A DNA stretch of 64,000 bases from positions 32,280-96,279 of the forward strand of contig KV919062.1 in NCBI GenBank assembly GCA_002049455.2, given 5' to 3'. The DNA comes from Porphyra umbilicalis. Lineage: Eukaryota > Rhodophyta > Bangiophyceae > Bangiales > Bangiaceae. The notes beneath the pieces were generated by a model. That model searched no databases and had not been told where the DNA came from. It saw nothing but the letters and a program-made list of their open reading frames with translations. Of the stretch, positions 1-10,512 are shown in pieces. Made by a program: the position numbers and the translations under genes. Each line of letters starts with the position of its first letter. The first letter of the stretch is position 1.

Positions 1-3000
1 CGGGGAGGACCACAGGAGATAGAGTTCGTCGGTACTACGATGGCACAAAGAAGGCACGTCGCACATACGCGGCATGGCGGCTCGGTAGTGGCCAGCTGAG
101 AACGAGTATCACAAGGACAGTTGCATCGCGAGTAATTCACGCCTCTTCGTGGCGCGAAGCGTTCCCGGAAGACGACTGAGAACTGTTTTGTGAAAGTATG
201 AGCCATGGGGTAAAGGTTTTGAGGTTTTTGACGGACTGGTTTCATATTGTGCACGCAACTCTATTGAGTGCACACTACCACGAGAATGTGTGCTCAACTA
301 TGCTGACACGCCTTTGAGATTAAATGTACTTGGCGGACCCCATTGCCTGTGTCCGCCACGTGGTGCTCACGTGCACAACGTGGACTTCACGGAGCGCCAC
401 GTGGACTTCACGGGCACTGACGGGTGATCACATCTGGAAGGCCCAGCCCGAGGTGCAACGGTCAGCAGACCAAATCATCAAATCCTATATAGTTAAACTA
501 CAGCCAAAGGACTCTGGAATACTTTACTTCATTGCGTCGCTTAAGACGCTGTCCTCTTAACCCGTGTAGTATGTCAATCAGAATCGACCCCCGATGATTT
601 TCAGAGATTAAACCTCTAAAATAGATCGTGGGGGCTGTTTCCAACGTCTGAGAGGGGGTAGAGTTGTAAATGATTTAGATCCAACTCCCCTCTCCAGACG
701 CCATTGCGATGGGGCCACTTTCCGCGCCTTGTGCTGCTCATGTTCAATTTATCACCCGATTTGAAGCCATTGTACCCTCTCAATTGCTCGGGGGGACCTC
801 GCATTCACGCGATAAAACGGCCACGCATGCCATGTGGCGGGGCGGGGGGCAGTCAACGGCGGCGCCTATACTGGGTGCCGGCTGCCGGTCTACCGCCGCC
901 GGCGTGCCCATGAGCGGCCGCACCGCCGGCGCCGGCCCGCCGGCAGCCCAGGCGGCCGGCGTGGTGGCCGCGGCTGCGCGCGCCGCGGCCGAAAGGCACG
1001 GGGACATGGCGCCGTCGGCGGCCATTCCGACAGCCGAGCGGGCGGGGAGCGCCTGCGCCGCCGCCGCCACCACCACCACCGCCGCCGGCTGCCAAGCCGC
1101 GTTGTGCGGCGCGGTGCCGGGGGGGGCCGCCCCGTCGTTTGTGGCGGGGGGGAGCGACGTAGCGTCGGCACCCCCCCCGCCAGCACCAGATGGCCACCGG
1201 CACAGGGCACCGGGGCCAGTAGTGCGCGGCGCAGCGGTGGCGGAGTGGAGTGAGGCAGCGTATGTGTGCCACGCCGTGGCACCCCCTCCCCCACCAGCAA
1301 GGGCCGCCACGCGGTCGCCGTCGGCGGCGGCGGCTGCCAGATAGGCGGAGATCGCGACGGCCGCTGCCGCTACCTCCCCGGCCACCGACCACCGCGCCGC
1401 GCGCTGCGCCGTGCCGCAGAGGAGAGATGATCGGCAGGTAGTGACGGGGCTGGACGGCGCAGCGTCACTAGCACCGCCCCCGCAGGTGGCCCCCGCAGGT
1501 GGCAGCATGGTGGTCGCCCCGGTTGCGGGCGCCGCGGCCATACCCGCCTCCACCGAGGCCGGGGACGGCCACGCCACCGGCGCCTCCGTGCTGGAGCTCG
1601 CGGGCACTGGCGCAGCAGCGGCGGCTTTTTCCGCGTCTGAAAGTGGGTGAGAATAAGCCTCGCGGCCGTCGGCGGCAGTGGCGGCGGCCCTGTCTACGGG
1701 GATTGCTGCACCGCCGCAGCCCCCACCGCGGTACCAAGCACGGAACAAAAACGCCTGGCGCACTTCTGGGGGTGGCCGCCCAGCCGGCTGACACCGGCCA
1801 GGGTGACCCAGGGGCGGCCGTCGCCGCTCCGCAAAACTCCCGCTAAGGTGCTGCGTTCTCGAGCAGCGCTGGGGCCGGTGATGGGGCGGCAGCGAAAGGT
1901 ACGAGCCCTAACGCCTCCCGCGCATCCGCCCCCACCGGTGCCGTGATGCTGACAGCAGCGGTGGCGGCCGGACGCGGGACCGCTCGCTGCACCGCGGCCA
2001 CCGACGCCGCGTGCAGAGGCGCATGTCGCCGCGCCGGGGCTGCCGCCCCGCCGTCGGCCGCAGTTGCCAGCAGGGCAACGGGCGGCTGTGATGGAAGCAG
2101 CAGCGGGCATCGCAGCCACGCCGCGGCAGCGGTTCTCACGCAATGCTCGCATGTGCGGAAAGGCACTGTTGCGGAGACATATCGGTGCAAAACAGCATGT
2201 TAATGTGGGTTTCAGTTCATTCTGACTGTATAGGCGTGATCAGGGACGTCACTTTACCCAGAGGAAACGATGAAGTCAAGTGCCGCACGACTTTTGTTTT
2301 TGGTACCCCACTGTCCCAAGACGTGTTGCCCTTCCCCACTCGGCATGTCCATGGCATCCTCCAAGTTTTAGCAGACGTCCGACCCAAAAAGAACACCACG
2401 TCACAATCGACCGGAGAGCTCCAGTAGCATAGAGGACAATTCCTGGTCACGTTGGTGTGCTCAGAATAGTACAACAAGAGCTCCTTCTTGCTCATATGAC
2501 TCCCTACCTGCTGCCCTTCACGGGTGCCCCGCGACCGATGTGAGCTTGAAACGAAGTTGGTCCAAGTGAATCTTGTAGAATATTCTAATCAGGTCCAGTG
2601 GCAAAACATTTCTATTCAATGTCGAGACGATGTGCAGCCTGAGTACAGCACGACACAACCGCAGCTCCTTGCATAAAACTACCATTTACAGGCCTCAGAA
2701 CGCTTGACGCCTGACCGACACGGCTCCCAAGGCAGTGATCGTGCCACGAGACTTCAGTAAGATACATCGAGTGAAAGCTGTCATCTGGACAGTATCTGAC
2801 TGTCTGTTGATGGTCGCTTTTCGGCCGATTAGCTACAACCTCTGGCGCAGGGTCTTTCCATGGGCCCCGTGAATTCGAGACGAGGGTCACTACCCGCACG
2901 CCGCCATGGTCTCACAGCCCCCCCCTCCCGATCCTCGTATACGAGCAAGTGATAGTTCATACGTTTGCACAATGGGGGAAGGACCTAGGTGGGGTACACA

Positions 3001-3900
3001 CGTGAGTGGAAGTAGCATGAGGTCGCCATCGTCGTGCCCGCCGTTGTGGCGGTAGCCAGCCATGGGAGATGTATTTGGCCACCTGTTGTGGGATGCTCCG
3101 GTGGACCGGACCACCGCTGTGCGCGAGGCAGTGAGAATGAATAAGGAGCTCATTGCTGGAGTGTCCCAGATTGTACGTCAAAGCACTGCCAACACTGGCC
3201 AGTCCAATGGATCACATGCATTTTTCTGGCACTGGCCCATCTTGTGAATACCGTATGTACCTTCTGTTCCTGCCTATAGCGATTTCCATTGCTTTTGGTT
3301 GGAAAGAGCACTACAGCCGGTCTCCCATACTGTTCTCTGTTCTTTCTGACCAGCTGGAAACAATACGGGAATTCTATGATCGCGCGTCTCTTCTTGTCTA
3401 GCAGGACCTCCTTGGCAGATGACACGTCGGCCGCGGCCGGGTGGGCCGCCAGGCAGGAAAACACACAAAACGAGAAACACTTGTAGTGACGACGGGCTGT
3501 CAGTGGGGAGAAGGGCAGCCACGGCCGCGGTAGCCGAGGAGTGGGGCGCGGTGCGGCACCGACACAGCACTGAAGGGGCGGTGGCATCGGCCACGTCAGG
3601 TCCTCGGCACGTTGTCAGGCCAGTGTGCGTCGAAATTGACGACCCGCCCGCAATGCCAATTTGCGCCCCCGAGCCCCCCCAGCACGCCGCTCAGCTCCCC
3701 CGACCCCCCACCAAACCAACCCCAAACCCCGCCCCCAACCCCCTCCCCAACCCCCCCCCAGCACCCCCCCAGCACCCCCCAAATCCCTCGAATCCCCCCC
3801 CCCCCCCCCCCACCCCCCCAGAGAGCCCCCACGATCTCTTGTAGCCCCACACAGGATCTCTTGTAGCCCACTGATCGTTGTGGGTCGTTTTTTTCGAGAT
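1..3900. other. No confident gene; GC-rich and low-complexity DNA
   Basis: I see no recognisable protein domain here. Positions 800-2150 are very GC-rich and open in several frames on both strands. The longest are a 327-codon alanine-rich frame on - (780-1763) and a 211-codon frame on + (709-1344). Such openness is expected from composition alone, so neither is called. Minor structure: a short direct repeat (ACGTGGACTTCACGG) around 388-416, a TATATAG-like box near 486, a C-rich stretch at 3665-3830 with long C runs, and a ~21-bp direct repeat around 3829-3870 (GATCTCTTGTAGCCC twice). The remainder shows nothing I can name. Confidence 0.5.
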
Positions 3901-3920
3901 ACTAGGCCTCTTAACCTGCA

Positions 3921-6254
3921 TCAAGACCGTCGAGCTCGTGTGTTCCACCCGTTTCTGGCAAAATCCCGCGATCCAGAGCCGCACAGCCGAACATTAATTG
4001 AAAATAATCGCGTTTGTTGCCTGCTTGTTCGGTAACGCGCGCCGGAATAGAATTGCGTTCTGTTGAGGCTGCCCCGTGCAGCGACGATCACACCGCCGCC
4101 GCCTCCTCGGGCGGTGGCTCGTGCCGCCGCCGCTTCCGCCGCGGCGGCCGCCGCCCCCCCCCCCTGCCTGCCCCCCCCTGTCTGGACCACGTGCATCCCC
4201 GTGCGCTGCCGGCGCGCCGCCACCCCCGCCGCCACCCCCGCTGCGATTGAGAGCGCCGCATAGCACGCGGCCGTCCCCGCCGCCACCCATACCACCAGCC
4301 CCGGCCGAAAGCCCGTGCGGGCAACGACAAACGTCGTCTCAGACCGGACGATGAGGAGGCCCGTCAGGGTTCGGTCCTGCACCGCCGCATGACGGGCGTC
4401 ATTGACCGCGGTGGGCACCTCCACCGCCACCTGGTCCCGCACTGTCCCCGCCCGCCAGGCGGCGCCCCTCACCTCCTCCACCGCCTGGTACACAATGCCC
4501 GCCATCGAGATCGCGCCCGTGGCAAAAACCAGCACCAACACCGCGGCGGCGCGACGGTTCCACCGGCGGGGCTCCACCGCCAGGACCGCCACCCCCAGCG
4601 CCTCAGGGAGGATGACAATGACCGCGAGGAGGATGGCGGCGGTGGAGCTGGGTGCCCCGGGGGGGTCCACCCCAAACGCCTCCACGACGTACTCCTGCGC
4701 CAGCTCCCGCGCCACAGCGTCTACCTCCCCAAAGTCCTGTGGGGGGGTGCCCACGGAGTAGAGCCGCGCCTGCGCCTGGAACTTGCCAGCTCCGTCAGCA
4801 ATCGTCGAGAGACACGAGCCGCCGAGGCTGCGGCCGAGCGCCACCTCATCTGAGGAGGCGGGGTTGATCTCCCGGGAGGTGGCGCCGGCCAGCCACGCCG
4901 GCCGCAGCGCCTCGAACGAGTGACCGATGTCGCCGCAGTCTTCCAACGTGACGTTCCCGTAAGGGTCCACGTCCCACCGAAAAACCAGCCGCCGCGGCAG
5001 CGCTGGTGACTCCGGCGCCCGACGCCCATTGATTTTCCACGGCGAGGTGGGCACCACGCCCGGCAGCACGTTGGAGCGCTGATCTTCGATGATGCCTTCC
5101 AGCGGGGGGGTGCCCCCCACCGGGGGCACCCCACTGCACATCCGGCCGGGGTTGGTCAGGAAGGACCGTGTCGGCGACTGACACAATATGTAGGCGAGTG
5201 ACTGCAACCACATGGACGGGTCTTCATTGTCCTTATCGGCCGTGTGGTTTCCCCCGAAGGCGTAGTGCCGGCTGGTGAGCGCACCCGGTATTGCCTCAGT
5301 GGAGGACCGCGGACGGAAGAGGATCAGCAAGCCGGAGAGGGGCCACGCGTGGACCCCCCCGTCAGCCGGGGGGCGTGAGAGCCACCCGCGGTCCACCATG
5401 GCTCGGTACCCCAGGGAGAGTACCGCCGAGTCCATCATGGACACGGTCGCGCGGCTGCCGCTTTTGGCGGTCGGCATAGTCAGCAGCACCACCTTGTGTG
5501 CGTCATCCTCCTCATACTTCCCGGGGCGGCCCCAGTTGGACACTCCGCCACCCACCGTATCCACCGCTGCCGTGTGCGTGCAACCAGGATCCATGCACAC
5601 CCCCAGCGTCAGGCGACTCACCGCCAGCACGTCGTACAACCGTGTGACCCGGTAAACAGACCCAGCGTAGGAGTTGCGCTGGAGGGCAAGGGTGCGCCCG
5701 AGGGCGGCCTCGTACACCAGCCCGTGACGGGTGCTGGGGAAGAGGGCGTCGGTGGGGCCACCCCCGTCGCGGGCTTGCGGGAAGTACTGGGTGTCCTGCA
5801 CGTAGCGGCCCCGCACCAGGTCCGCCGTCCTCAGCGTGGCAGTGCGGTCTTTGCGCACGACCTCTGACCCCACCGTGATGTTGCCGTCCCGCTGCCTGAC
5901 GAGGCTGCCATTGATGGCGGAGAGGTCCCCCAACGGCACCGCGCAAGTGTGGGCCCCTAGAACAATGTGCCGGGTGACGTGCCGAGCGCCTGGGCCGGCG
6001 GACTTGTAGTCCAGCCCGCGGCTGCCATTGACCATCCGAGGGTAGTGCTCCTCACAATGGAAGATGGGAAGGGTGTGAAGATTGCCCCAGGAGGTAGTCG
6101 GCTTGGGGAACTCGGGGACCACGGCGTGGCAAAGGAGGAGCTCGGCCCAGGTGGCGGCCCAGATCAGCAGCAAGAAACGCAACCACCGAACGAGGCGAAC
6201 GTGGCCCCCAGCATTGCAGCCGCTAGGCCGAGGGCAGCGTCGGCGAGACACCAT
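3921..6254 (-). CDS. Predicted membrane glycoprotein of unknown function
   Basis: This is a 777-codon frame starting at an ATG on the minus strand. Residues ~23-45 form a basic then strongly hydrophobic segment ending before a Cys, read as a signal peptide or signal anchor. About 480 residues follow with several N-glycosylation sequons (NGS, NIT, NVT, NHT) and scattered Cys, as expected of an extracellular or lumenal region. Three hydrophobic segments lie near residues 530-552, 563-585 and 655-683. The tail from ~685 is Gly/Ala-rich, and the last ~55 residues (DNA 3921-4092) belong to a dispersed repeat also present at 54488-54645, so the native C-terminus may be different. Balanced composition over the first 550 residues, unlike the shadow frames, argues for a real gene. 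I recognise no family. A 78-bp palindrome lies ~240 bp upstream of the start. Confidence 0.6.
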   Translation of the reverse strand: MVSRRRCPRPSGCNAGGHVRLVRWLRFLLLIWAATWAELLLCHAVVPEFPKPTTSWGNLHTLPIFHCEEHYPRMVNGSRGLDYKSAGPGARHVTRHIVLGAHTCAVPLGDLSAINGSLVRQRDGNITVGSEVVRKDRTATLRTADLVRGRYVQDTQYFPQARDGGGPTDALFPSTRHGLVYEAALGRTLALQRNSYAGSVYRVTRLYDVLAVSRLTLGVCMDPGCTHTAAVDTVGGGVSNWGRPGKYEEDDAHKVVLLTMPTAKSGSRATVSMMDSAVLSLGYRAMVDRGWLSRPPADGGVHAWPLSGLLILFRPRSSTEAIPGALTSRHYAFGGNHTADKDNEDPSMWLQSLAYILCQSPTRSFLTNPGRMCSGVPPVGGTPPLEGIIEDQRSNVLPGVVPTSPWKINGRRAPESPALPRRLVFRWDVDPYGNVTLEDCGDIGHSFEALRPAWLAGATSREINPASSDEVALGRSLGGSCLSTIADGAGKFQAQARLYSVGTPPQDFGEVDAVARELAQEYVVEAFGVDPPGAPSSTAAILLAVIVILPEALGVAVLAVEPRRWNRRAAAVLVLVFATGAISMAGIVYQAVEEVRGAAWRAGTVRDQVAVEVPTAVNDARHAAVQDRTLTGLLIVRSETTFVVARTGFRPGLVVWVAAGTAACYAALSIAAGVAAGVAARRQRTGMHVVQTGGGRQGGGAAAAAAEAAAARATARGGGGGVIVAARGSLNRTQFYSGARYRTSRQQTRLFSINVRLCGSGSRDFARNGWNTRARRS
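3925..4092 (-). repeat. Dispersed repeat copy A (forms the 3' end of the membrane-protein ORF)
   Basis: Read on the minus strand, this stretch aligns over ~150 bp with 54488-54645 on the plus strand. Shared blocks include AACAAACGCGATT and CTGGATCGCG. The conserved frame even gives similar peptides (GSGSRDFARNG here, GPGSRDFERNG there). The downstream repeat has no membrane-protein sequence attached, so the repeat is an independent unit that fused to, or inserted at, the end of the 3921-6254 frame. Confidence 0.65.
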
Positions 6255-6496
6255 GACAACATCCGCTGTGACCGACTTGCGCAGGTGGTGACGCTGTCAG
6301 GCTGCACACAGACCATGTCCGCCCGCGTCGATCCCCTGGGGCTGCGGTCTGCACGCCTTTGACTTCTTTGTGTAGGCGCCCGCTGGGGGCCGGCAAGCGC
6401 CACTGCGGACTATGACATTCCCTGGCACATCCCGCGCGTTGGTGGGTACAGGTCACCCAACGCGACGGGTCCTTCCTACCCCCCTGGCAGGGCCCC

Positions 6497-6574
6497 CACG
6501 GCTGGCGTGGTCACACAAGCTGTGTGTTCGTACACGTGTACGCACACACAGCTTGTGTGACCACGCCAGCCGTG
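6497..6574. repeat. 78-bp near-perfect palindrome
   Basis: Two 39-bp arms meet at 6535/6536 with a single mismatched pair (T6528/C6543) and no loop. The centre is TACAC|GTGTA. The arms contain GGCTGGCGTGGTCACACAAG and its complement. A second 14-bp palindrome, GCTGTGTACACAGC, starts within the last bases. It could extrude as a cruciform, encode a hairpin RNA, or be a fold-back transposon relic. The nearest gene is the minus-strand membrane protein starting at 6254. Confidence 0.9.
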
Positions 6575-6579
6575 CTGTG

Positions 6580-7060
6580 TACACAGCGGGGGCGCAAACG
6601 GATCAATACAATCAGTATCCGCTTTTATGGAACCGTTGGGCACTTTGTAGCCTACCCTCGGATTCACGAATGCTGCTTCCTCTTATTCAGATTGTGACCA
6701 ATGAGGTGTCTTCCTGCCGTGCGACCCCTGTTTGCTGTGCTCTCGTGCGTCCGAGGCAATCGCGATCGTCCCAGTAATATGGCAGGGTGCCAGGTATCCT
6801 AACTGGGACGCAGGATATTGACTGTATGGGGCTGGCCATGCAGTGCTGCTGTACACGCTGCCAAGCTGGATGGGCTGGCTCGAGGGAGCGCATGGACAAG
6901 CTGATTCGCCTCCTGCTGGCCACGTCGATCAACCAATGATCTTCTCTTGCAGACGTGTATTTTGAAACGGGAACACACAGCATACTGTACACTTTAGGTA
7001 TGCTGTTGCTGCTCTGGATCCGGCGTGGCGCCGCCCTGAGGCCGGTTCAACCCCTGTCGT
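6580..7060. other. Non-coding stretch, nothing recognised
   Basis: GC content is more moderate here than in the neighbouring islands. No frame with protein-like composition, no tRNA-like fold and no long repeat was seen between the palindrome and the duplicated promoter block. Confidence 0.4.
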
Positions 7061-7071
7061 ATACGGTTGAG

Positions 7072-7307
7072 CGATTCTCAACTGCAAGGGCCCCGCCACA
7101 GGGGCGAGTCAGCCTCGCGCGCCGCCTTTGCCAACGGCGCAGCGGCCGCTGGTTTGCGGTGGCATTGTCCCGTGGGGGCGCCCCCTCCCCCGCCGGTAGG
7201 GATGGGTTCGACCGATGGTGCCATGAGTTGTCGAATAAGAATGGCAGCCTGTGGGTGTCCCCCGTGGAGAAGGTCGTCGTGGGGGAGTGCATTGTTGCAC
7301 GATTCTC
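7072..7307 (+). repeat. Promoter-block repeat, copy 1 (degenerate TATA)
   Basis: About 235 bp repeated imperfectly by 7308-7534. Matching landmarks are GATTCTCAAC, CAGGGG.GAGTCAGCC, TTGCCAACGGCGCAGC, CGGTAGGGATGGG and GTGTCCCCC. Where copy 2 has TATAAAAGGGCAGC, this copy reads AATAAGAATGGCAGC, so its TATA box is lost. Confidence 0.75.
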
Positions 7308-7534
7308 AACGGCACGGGCCCCTCGACAGGGGTGAGTCAGCCTTGCGCGCCGCCCTTGCCAACGGCGCAGCAGTCGGTAGTGCGGTGGCGTTGCCCAGCG
7401 GCGGCACCCGCATGCTATCCCCCCCTCCCGGTAGGGATGGGCTCGGCCGATGGTGCGACGAGATGTCGAGTATAAAAGGGCAGCATAGGTGTCCCCCGGC
7501 GCAGAGGGTCGTCGTGGCGGAGTGCCGGGGGAGG
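7308..7534 (+). repeat. Promoter-block repeat, copy 2 (with TATA box)
   Basis: Second, tandem copy of the 7072-7307 block. It carries the intact TATA box at 7471-7478 and lies directly upstream of the signal-peptide ORF at 7672. The tandem duplication therefore doubled a core promoter and its upstream region. Confidence 0.75.
7471..7478 (+). promoter_or_regulatory. TATA box (TATAAAAG)
   Basis: A canonical TATAAAAG followed by GGCAGC. A start site ~30 bp downstream would give a ~170-nt 5' leader before the ATG at 7672. It is the strongest TATA box seen in the window. Confidence 0.7.
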
Positions 7535-7671
7535 AGAGGAGAAGCGCCCACAAGCCACTGGAGCAGCTGCCGCCGCCGACGCTGAGAGCCACAGAGAGTC
7601 GGGGTTGGCCAGGGCCAAGGCAAGTGCGCGCCGTTGCTCCACCGGCGGCCGCCCGCTCTACCCCAGACGAC

Positions 7672-7986
7672 ATGCATTGGCGGCTCGTCGTGTCTCGCCG
7701 GTGGCTGCTCGCCGCCGTCGCCGCGGCCGCTTTCGCCGCCGCCGCTGCCTCTTGCACGGGGGTTCTGGCGACCGTCTCGTACCCTGAAAATGTCCCCGTC
7801 GGCGCTATGCGCCAGACACGCCCCACCATCACCATGGTTGGCGGCCAACTGCTGCTGAATGGGGAGCCGTTTACCATTCGGGGCGTCAATTGGAACCCAG
7901 TGCCCGGAGTCCCATTTGTTGTCAGAAAACAAACAAGACCTACATGCATACATCTGGAGAAAAAGGCACTCTTGGACCTGCTGTAG
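7672..7986 (+). CDS. Secreted glycosidase-like N-terminus (first exon or truncated gene)
   Basis: The ATG follows the TATA box by ~200 bp. Residues 1-30 form a textbook signal peptide: basic start, long Ala/Leu/Val core, then a small-residue/Cys cleavage region. Residues ~57-78 read GGQLLLNGEPFTIRGVNWNP. That pattern resembles the start of the TIM-barrel domain in several glycoside hydrolase families (GH5/GH2-like), where 'L-x-L-N-G-x-P-F-x-I-R-G-V-N' precedes the catalytic domain. After ~residue 82 the sequence loses protein character and stops at 104 codons. No barrel with catalytic Glu residues follows in the next kilobases. Either this is exon 1 with an unseen donor near 7895-7910, or the gene was cut off. 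The assignment rests on one motif. Confidence 0.5.
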   Translation: MHWRLVVSRRWLLAAVAAAAFAAAAASCTGVLATVSYPENVPVGAMRQTRPTITMVGGQLLLNGEPFTIRGVNWNPVPGVPFVVRKQTRPTCIHLEKKALLDLL

Positions 7987-8579
7987 GCCGTCTTCTGGGC
8001 ACTGGTACGCAGTATATTCCCGCTGTGCGTTTATCCAGGTCACGGAATCGGCGCGCACGACCCCGTGGGGAGGTCTCGAGTCTGGTCAACATTTCCGGCG
8101 GTGGTCAACATTTGACACAGCACTGCTATGGCGTGGGTGGTCAGCTGGGTCGCACCCCCGTCTGGTGAGGCGACGCTCAACTTTGGAAAAGAGGGCCATC
8201 CGCCGCAACTTTCAGCCGCTGGCCATGATTTTGTCGCTGACACTTGCACCGCCAACCGTCTTGGCCGTGCGCCGGCCCGTCGGGCGGCGCTTCCCCCCGA
8301 GCGGGTCTGCCGACGCCGTCCCGCCTGTGTGGGCGGTGCGTGCCCCCACCTCGTCCCCCCCCACCCCACAACCTCCCCCAACTCACTCCCCCCCACCCCG
8401 CAACCCTCCCCACCCTTTTTATGTCCCATTCCCGGCTGCGTGCGCTCCCGACTGGGCACAGCCACGGGTCTGCGCACGCTTTCCCACCCCGCCGCGGCCG
8501 CGGCGCGCGCACAGAGCCGCCTCTTCTCCGCCACGTGACGCCCCTCGCCCTCCCGCCCCCTTCTCTCTCTTCTGTCCCT

Positions 8580-8730
8580 CCCCCCCCCGCTTCCCCTCCC
8601 CCCCCCGCTTCCCCTCCCCCCCCCGCTTCCCCTCGACCCCCCGCTTCCCCTCCCCCCCCCGCTGCGCCGCTCCCCCCCGCTCTCTCCGCCCCCCCACGCC
8701 CCCCCCCCCCCCTCCCACCCCCGCCGCCCC
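8580..8730 (+). repeat. Polypyrimidine 18-bp tandem repeat
   Basis: About five copies of a unit close to CCCGCTTCCCCTCCCCCC, followed by long C runs. The strand is almost free of purines for over 100 bp, a composition prone to triplex (H-DNA) formation and to assembly or sequencing slippage. The N at 8943 lies shortly downstream. Confidence 0.8.
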
Positions 8731-10039
8731 CATGGACACGGGCACCACCGCCGTCCTTGCCGCCACCGCCGCCGCCGTCACCGTCGCCGCCGTCGCCACC
8801 TCCCGCTCCGCGTCGCGCACCGTGTCGGCGGGCGTGCGCGCGGCGGTGGCGGCCGCGTCGGCGGCGGCGCTGCTCCTCCCCGCCCTCCTCCCAGTCGACG
8901 TGGCCGTCACGGTTGCGGAGCGGTGTGTGGCGGCCGAGGCAGNCGCGCCATTGAGGACGGGGCAATAATCTCGGATGGGGGGGGGGGGTGTCGCCGTTGG
9001 CCTGCGGCTGGTTCCGCTGCGGGGGGGGCCCCGGGATGCGGCCCCCCGCGCGCCCGTTGCGCGGAGCGTGTGGGTGGCGCGCGTTGGGCCATTGTCAATC
9101 TCGCTCGCCCGTGGGGGGGCTCTGCTGCATGCAGACGGAGCGTGCCCACGCGCTCCCCGTCGTGTACGTGCAAACGTAGCGTCGGTGCAAGCCGGGGCGT
9201 GCCGCCGCGGGCCGCCGCGGCCGCCCTCCGGCCGCCGCCCGTGAAGGTGCTACGGACGTCATGTGCGGACGACGGACGCCGACGCGGTGGAGCTCCGCGC
9301 CTGACGGTGGCGGCGGCGGCGGCGGCGGTGCCCTCGGTCTGCGGGCCGCCCGCGTGCGACGCAACGCGTGGAACCAAATGGTAGCAGGCATACACGTCCA
9401 AAGGAACACAAAGAGGACACGGAGTGTTGAACAGGAGCAAAGCACACGCTGGAGAGAGAAGCATGTCAAAATGTCCGTGGTCACACCGGTCCTCTAGAGA
9501 AAAAATGTCACATCACGTGCGGACAAAAGGACGGAAACGCCGCGGTGCCATGGTCGTGCAACAAGAAGTATTCGGCGCAAGTGGAGGGGGGTGGGGGCGG
9601 GTGCAGGAGGAAGGCACATGACTGTAGGGAGGATGCATGAGAGCGTGGAGCGGGAGATACAGAACGTACGATAGGAGGAGGAAAAGCACCACCAGAGACG
9701 ACGCATCCACAAAGCAAGTGGGATGACAAGGTCTGGCCGATGAGCAACGGGGGAGAGGGGGAGGGGAAGAGGGGGGGAGGGGAGGAGGGGGAGAGAGGGG
9801 GAGGCGGGGAGAGGGGCAGCGTGTAGCGAGAAGGGTGGCCATGGCATCCGTCCGACATGAAGCCGGCAACTAGGTCGCACATGCGGTGTGGGTGGCTGCG
9901 ACCGTGCGGTGGAAGGCTTGGTGTCGCGCTGAGGTCCCGCCGGAGATAGGAACTGAAAGCGCGTACGCGAAAACACCCTGGCCTGGAGTTGTGCTGTGAT
10001 CGAAGACAATCTATACGAGTAAGTTCTGGAGCATTATTT

Positions 10040-10246
10040 ATGGCGCGTCGCCAAAGAATGATCGGATCTGAGAAACGCTCACAGCAAGTCACAGCAGTTC
10101 ACAGCAGCTCACAGCACAGAATTTAAAATGGCTGTGATCGTCCTTGTCTCCCACAGAGAGGGTGTAACTGCACGTCCCCGTGCGCTCCAAGCAAACTCAT
10201 GCTCGTCCAATGGCATGCGCGCGTGCTCAGGCGGCCGAGCGGCCGC
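10040..10246 (-). repeat. Dispersed ~200-bp repeat, copy 1
   Basis: Read on the minus strand it aligns with 34407-34612 on the plus strand. Shared landmarks in order: GGCCGCT..., GCCATTGGA, CATGAGTTTGCTTGG, GGGGACGTGCA.TTAC, a run of CACAG units, TTGCTGTG, GATCCGA.CATTCTTTGGCG, ACGCGCC. No coding function is apparent. It may be a short interspersed element or part of a larger transposon. Confidence 0.75.
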
Positions 10247-10404
10247 TGGATCGCGCTCGGCCACGCCCTGGCCGATCGTTCAAATTGACAATCAGGATCC
10301 AGGACCCCTGCGCTCGTCCGCCGCTGTCGATCTGACCGGATGCGCAGCACCCCAGAGCGTCGTATTCGGCACCATCGCCGCGTCCCCGTTGTGCCCCAGC
10401 TCAC

Positions 10405-10492
10405 GGCGGCGCTTCCGGCGCCCCCACGGGGGCCCTGGGTGGGCCACTGGGGGCCGGTGCGGGCGCCGGTTTTTGGCGCTGGCTCGCACCTA
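10405..10492 (+). repeat. Isolated partial copy of the 168-bp satellite unit
   Basis: Contains GGCGCTTCCGGCGCCCCCAC, GGGGGCCCTGGGTGGGCC and GCGGGCGCCGGTTTTTGGCG. These match the central part of the units that are tandem at 14570-15340, over 4 kb away. Confidence 0.75.
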
Positions 10493-10512
10493 GGGAAGGC
10501 ATATGTCCAGCC

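Larger units (their letters stand above)
7990..10400. other. Low-complexity, gene-poor DNA
   Basis: Contains a duplicated GTGGTCAACATTT motif (8090-8115), a polypyrimidine block (8390-8730), a short alanine-rich frame at 8732-8968, and a purine-rich block at 9750-9815. Position 8943 is an ambiguous base (N). The 8732 frame encodes ~78 residues almost entirely of Ala, Val, Thr and Ser; I do not consider it a reliable gene. A dispersed repeat begins at 10040. Confidence 0.4.

Noticed and set aside
780..1763. 327-codon alanine-rich minus-strand gene
   Set aside because: Equally long frames exist on the plus strand over the same GC-rich block, with no domain, signal peptide or regulatory context to choose between them.
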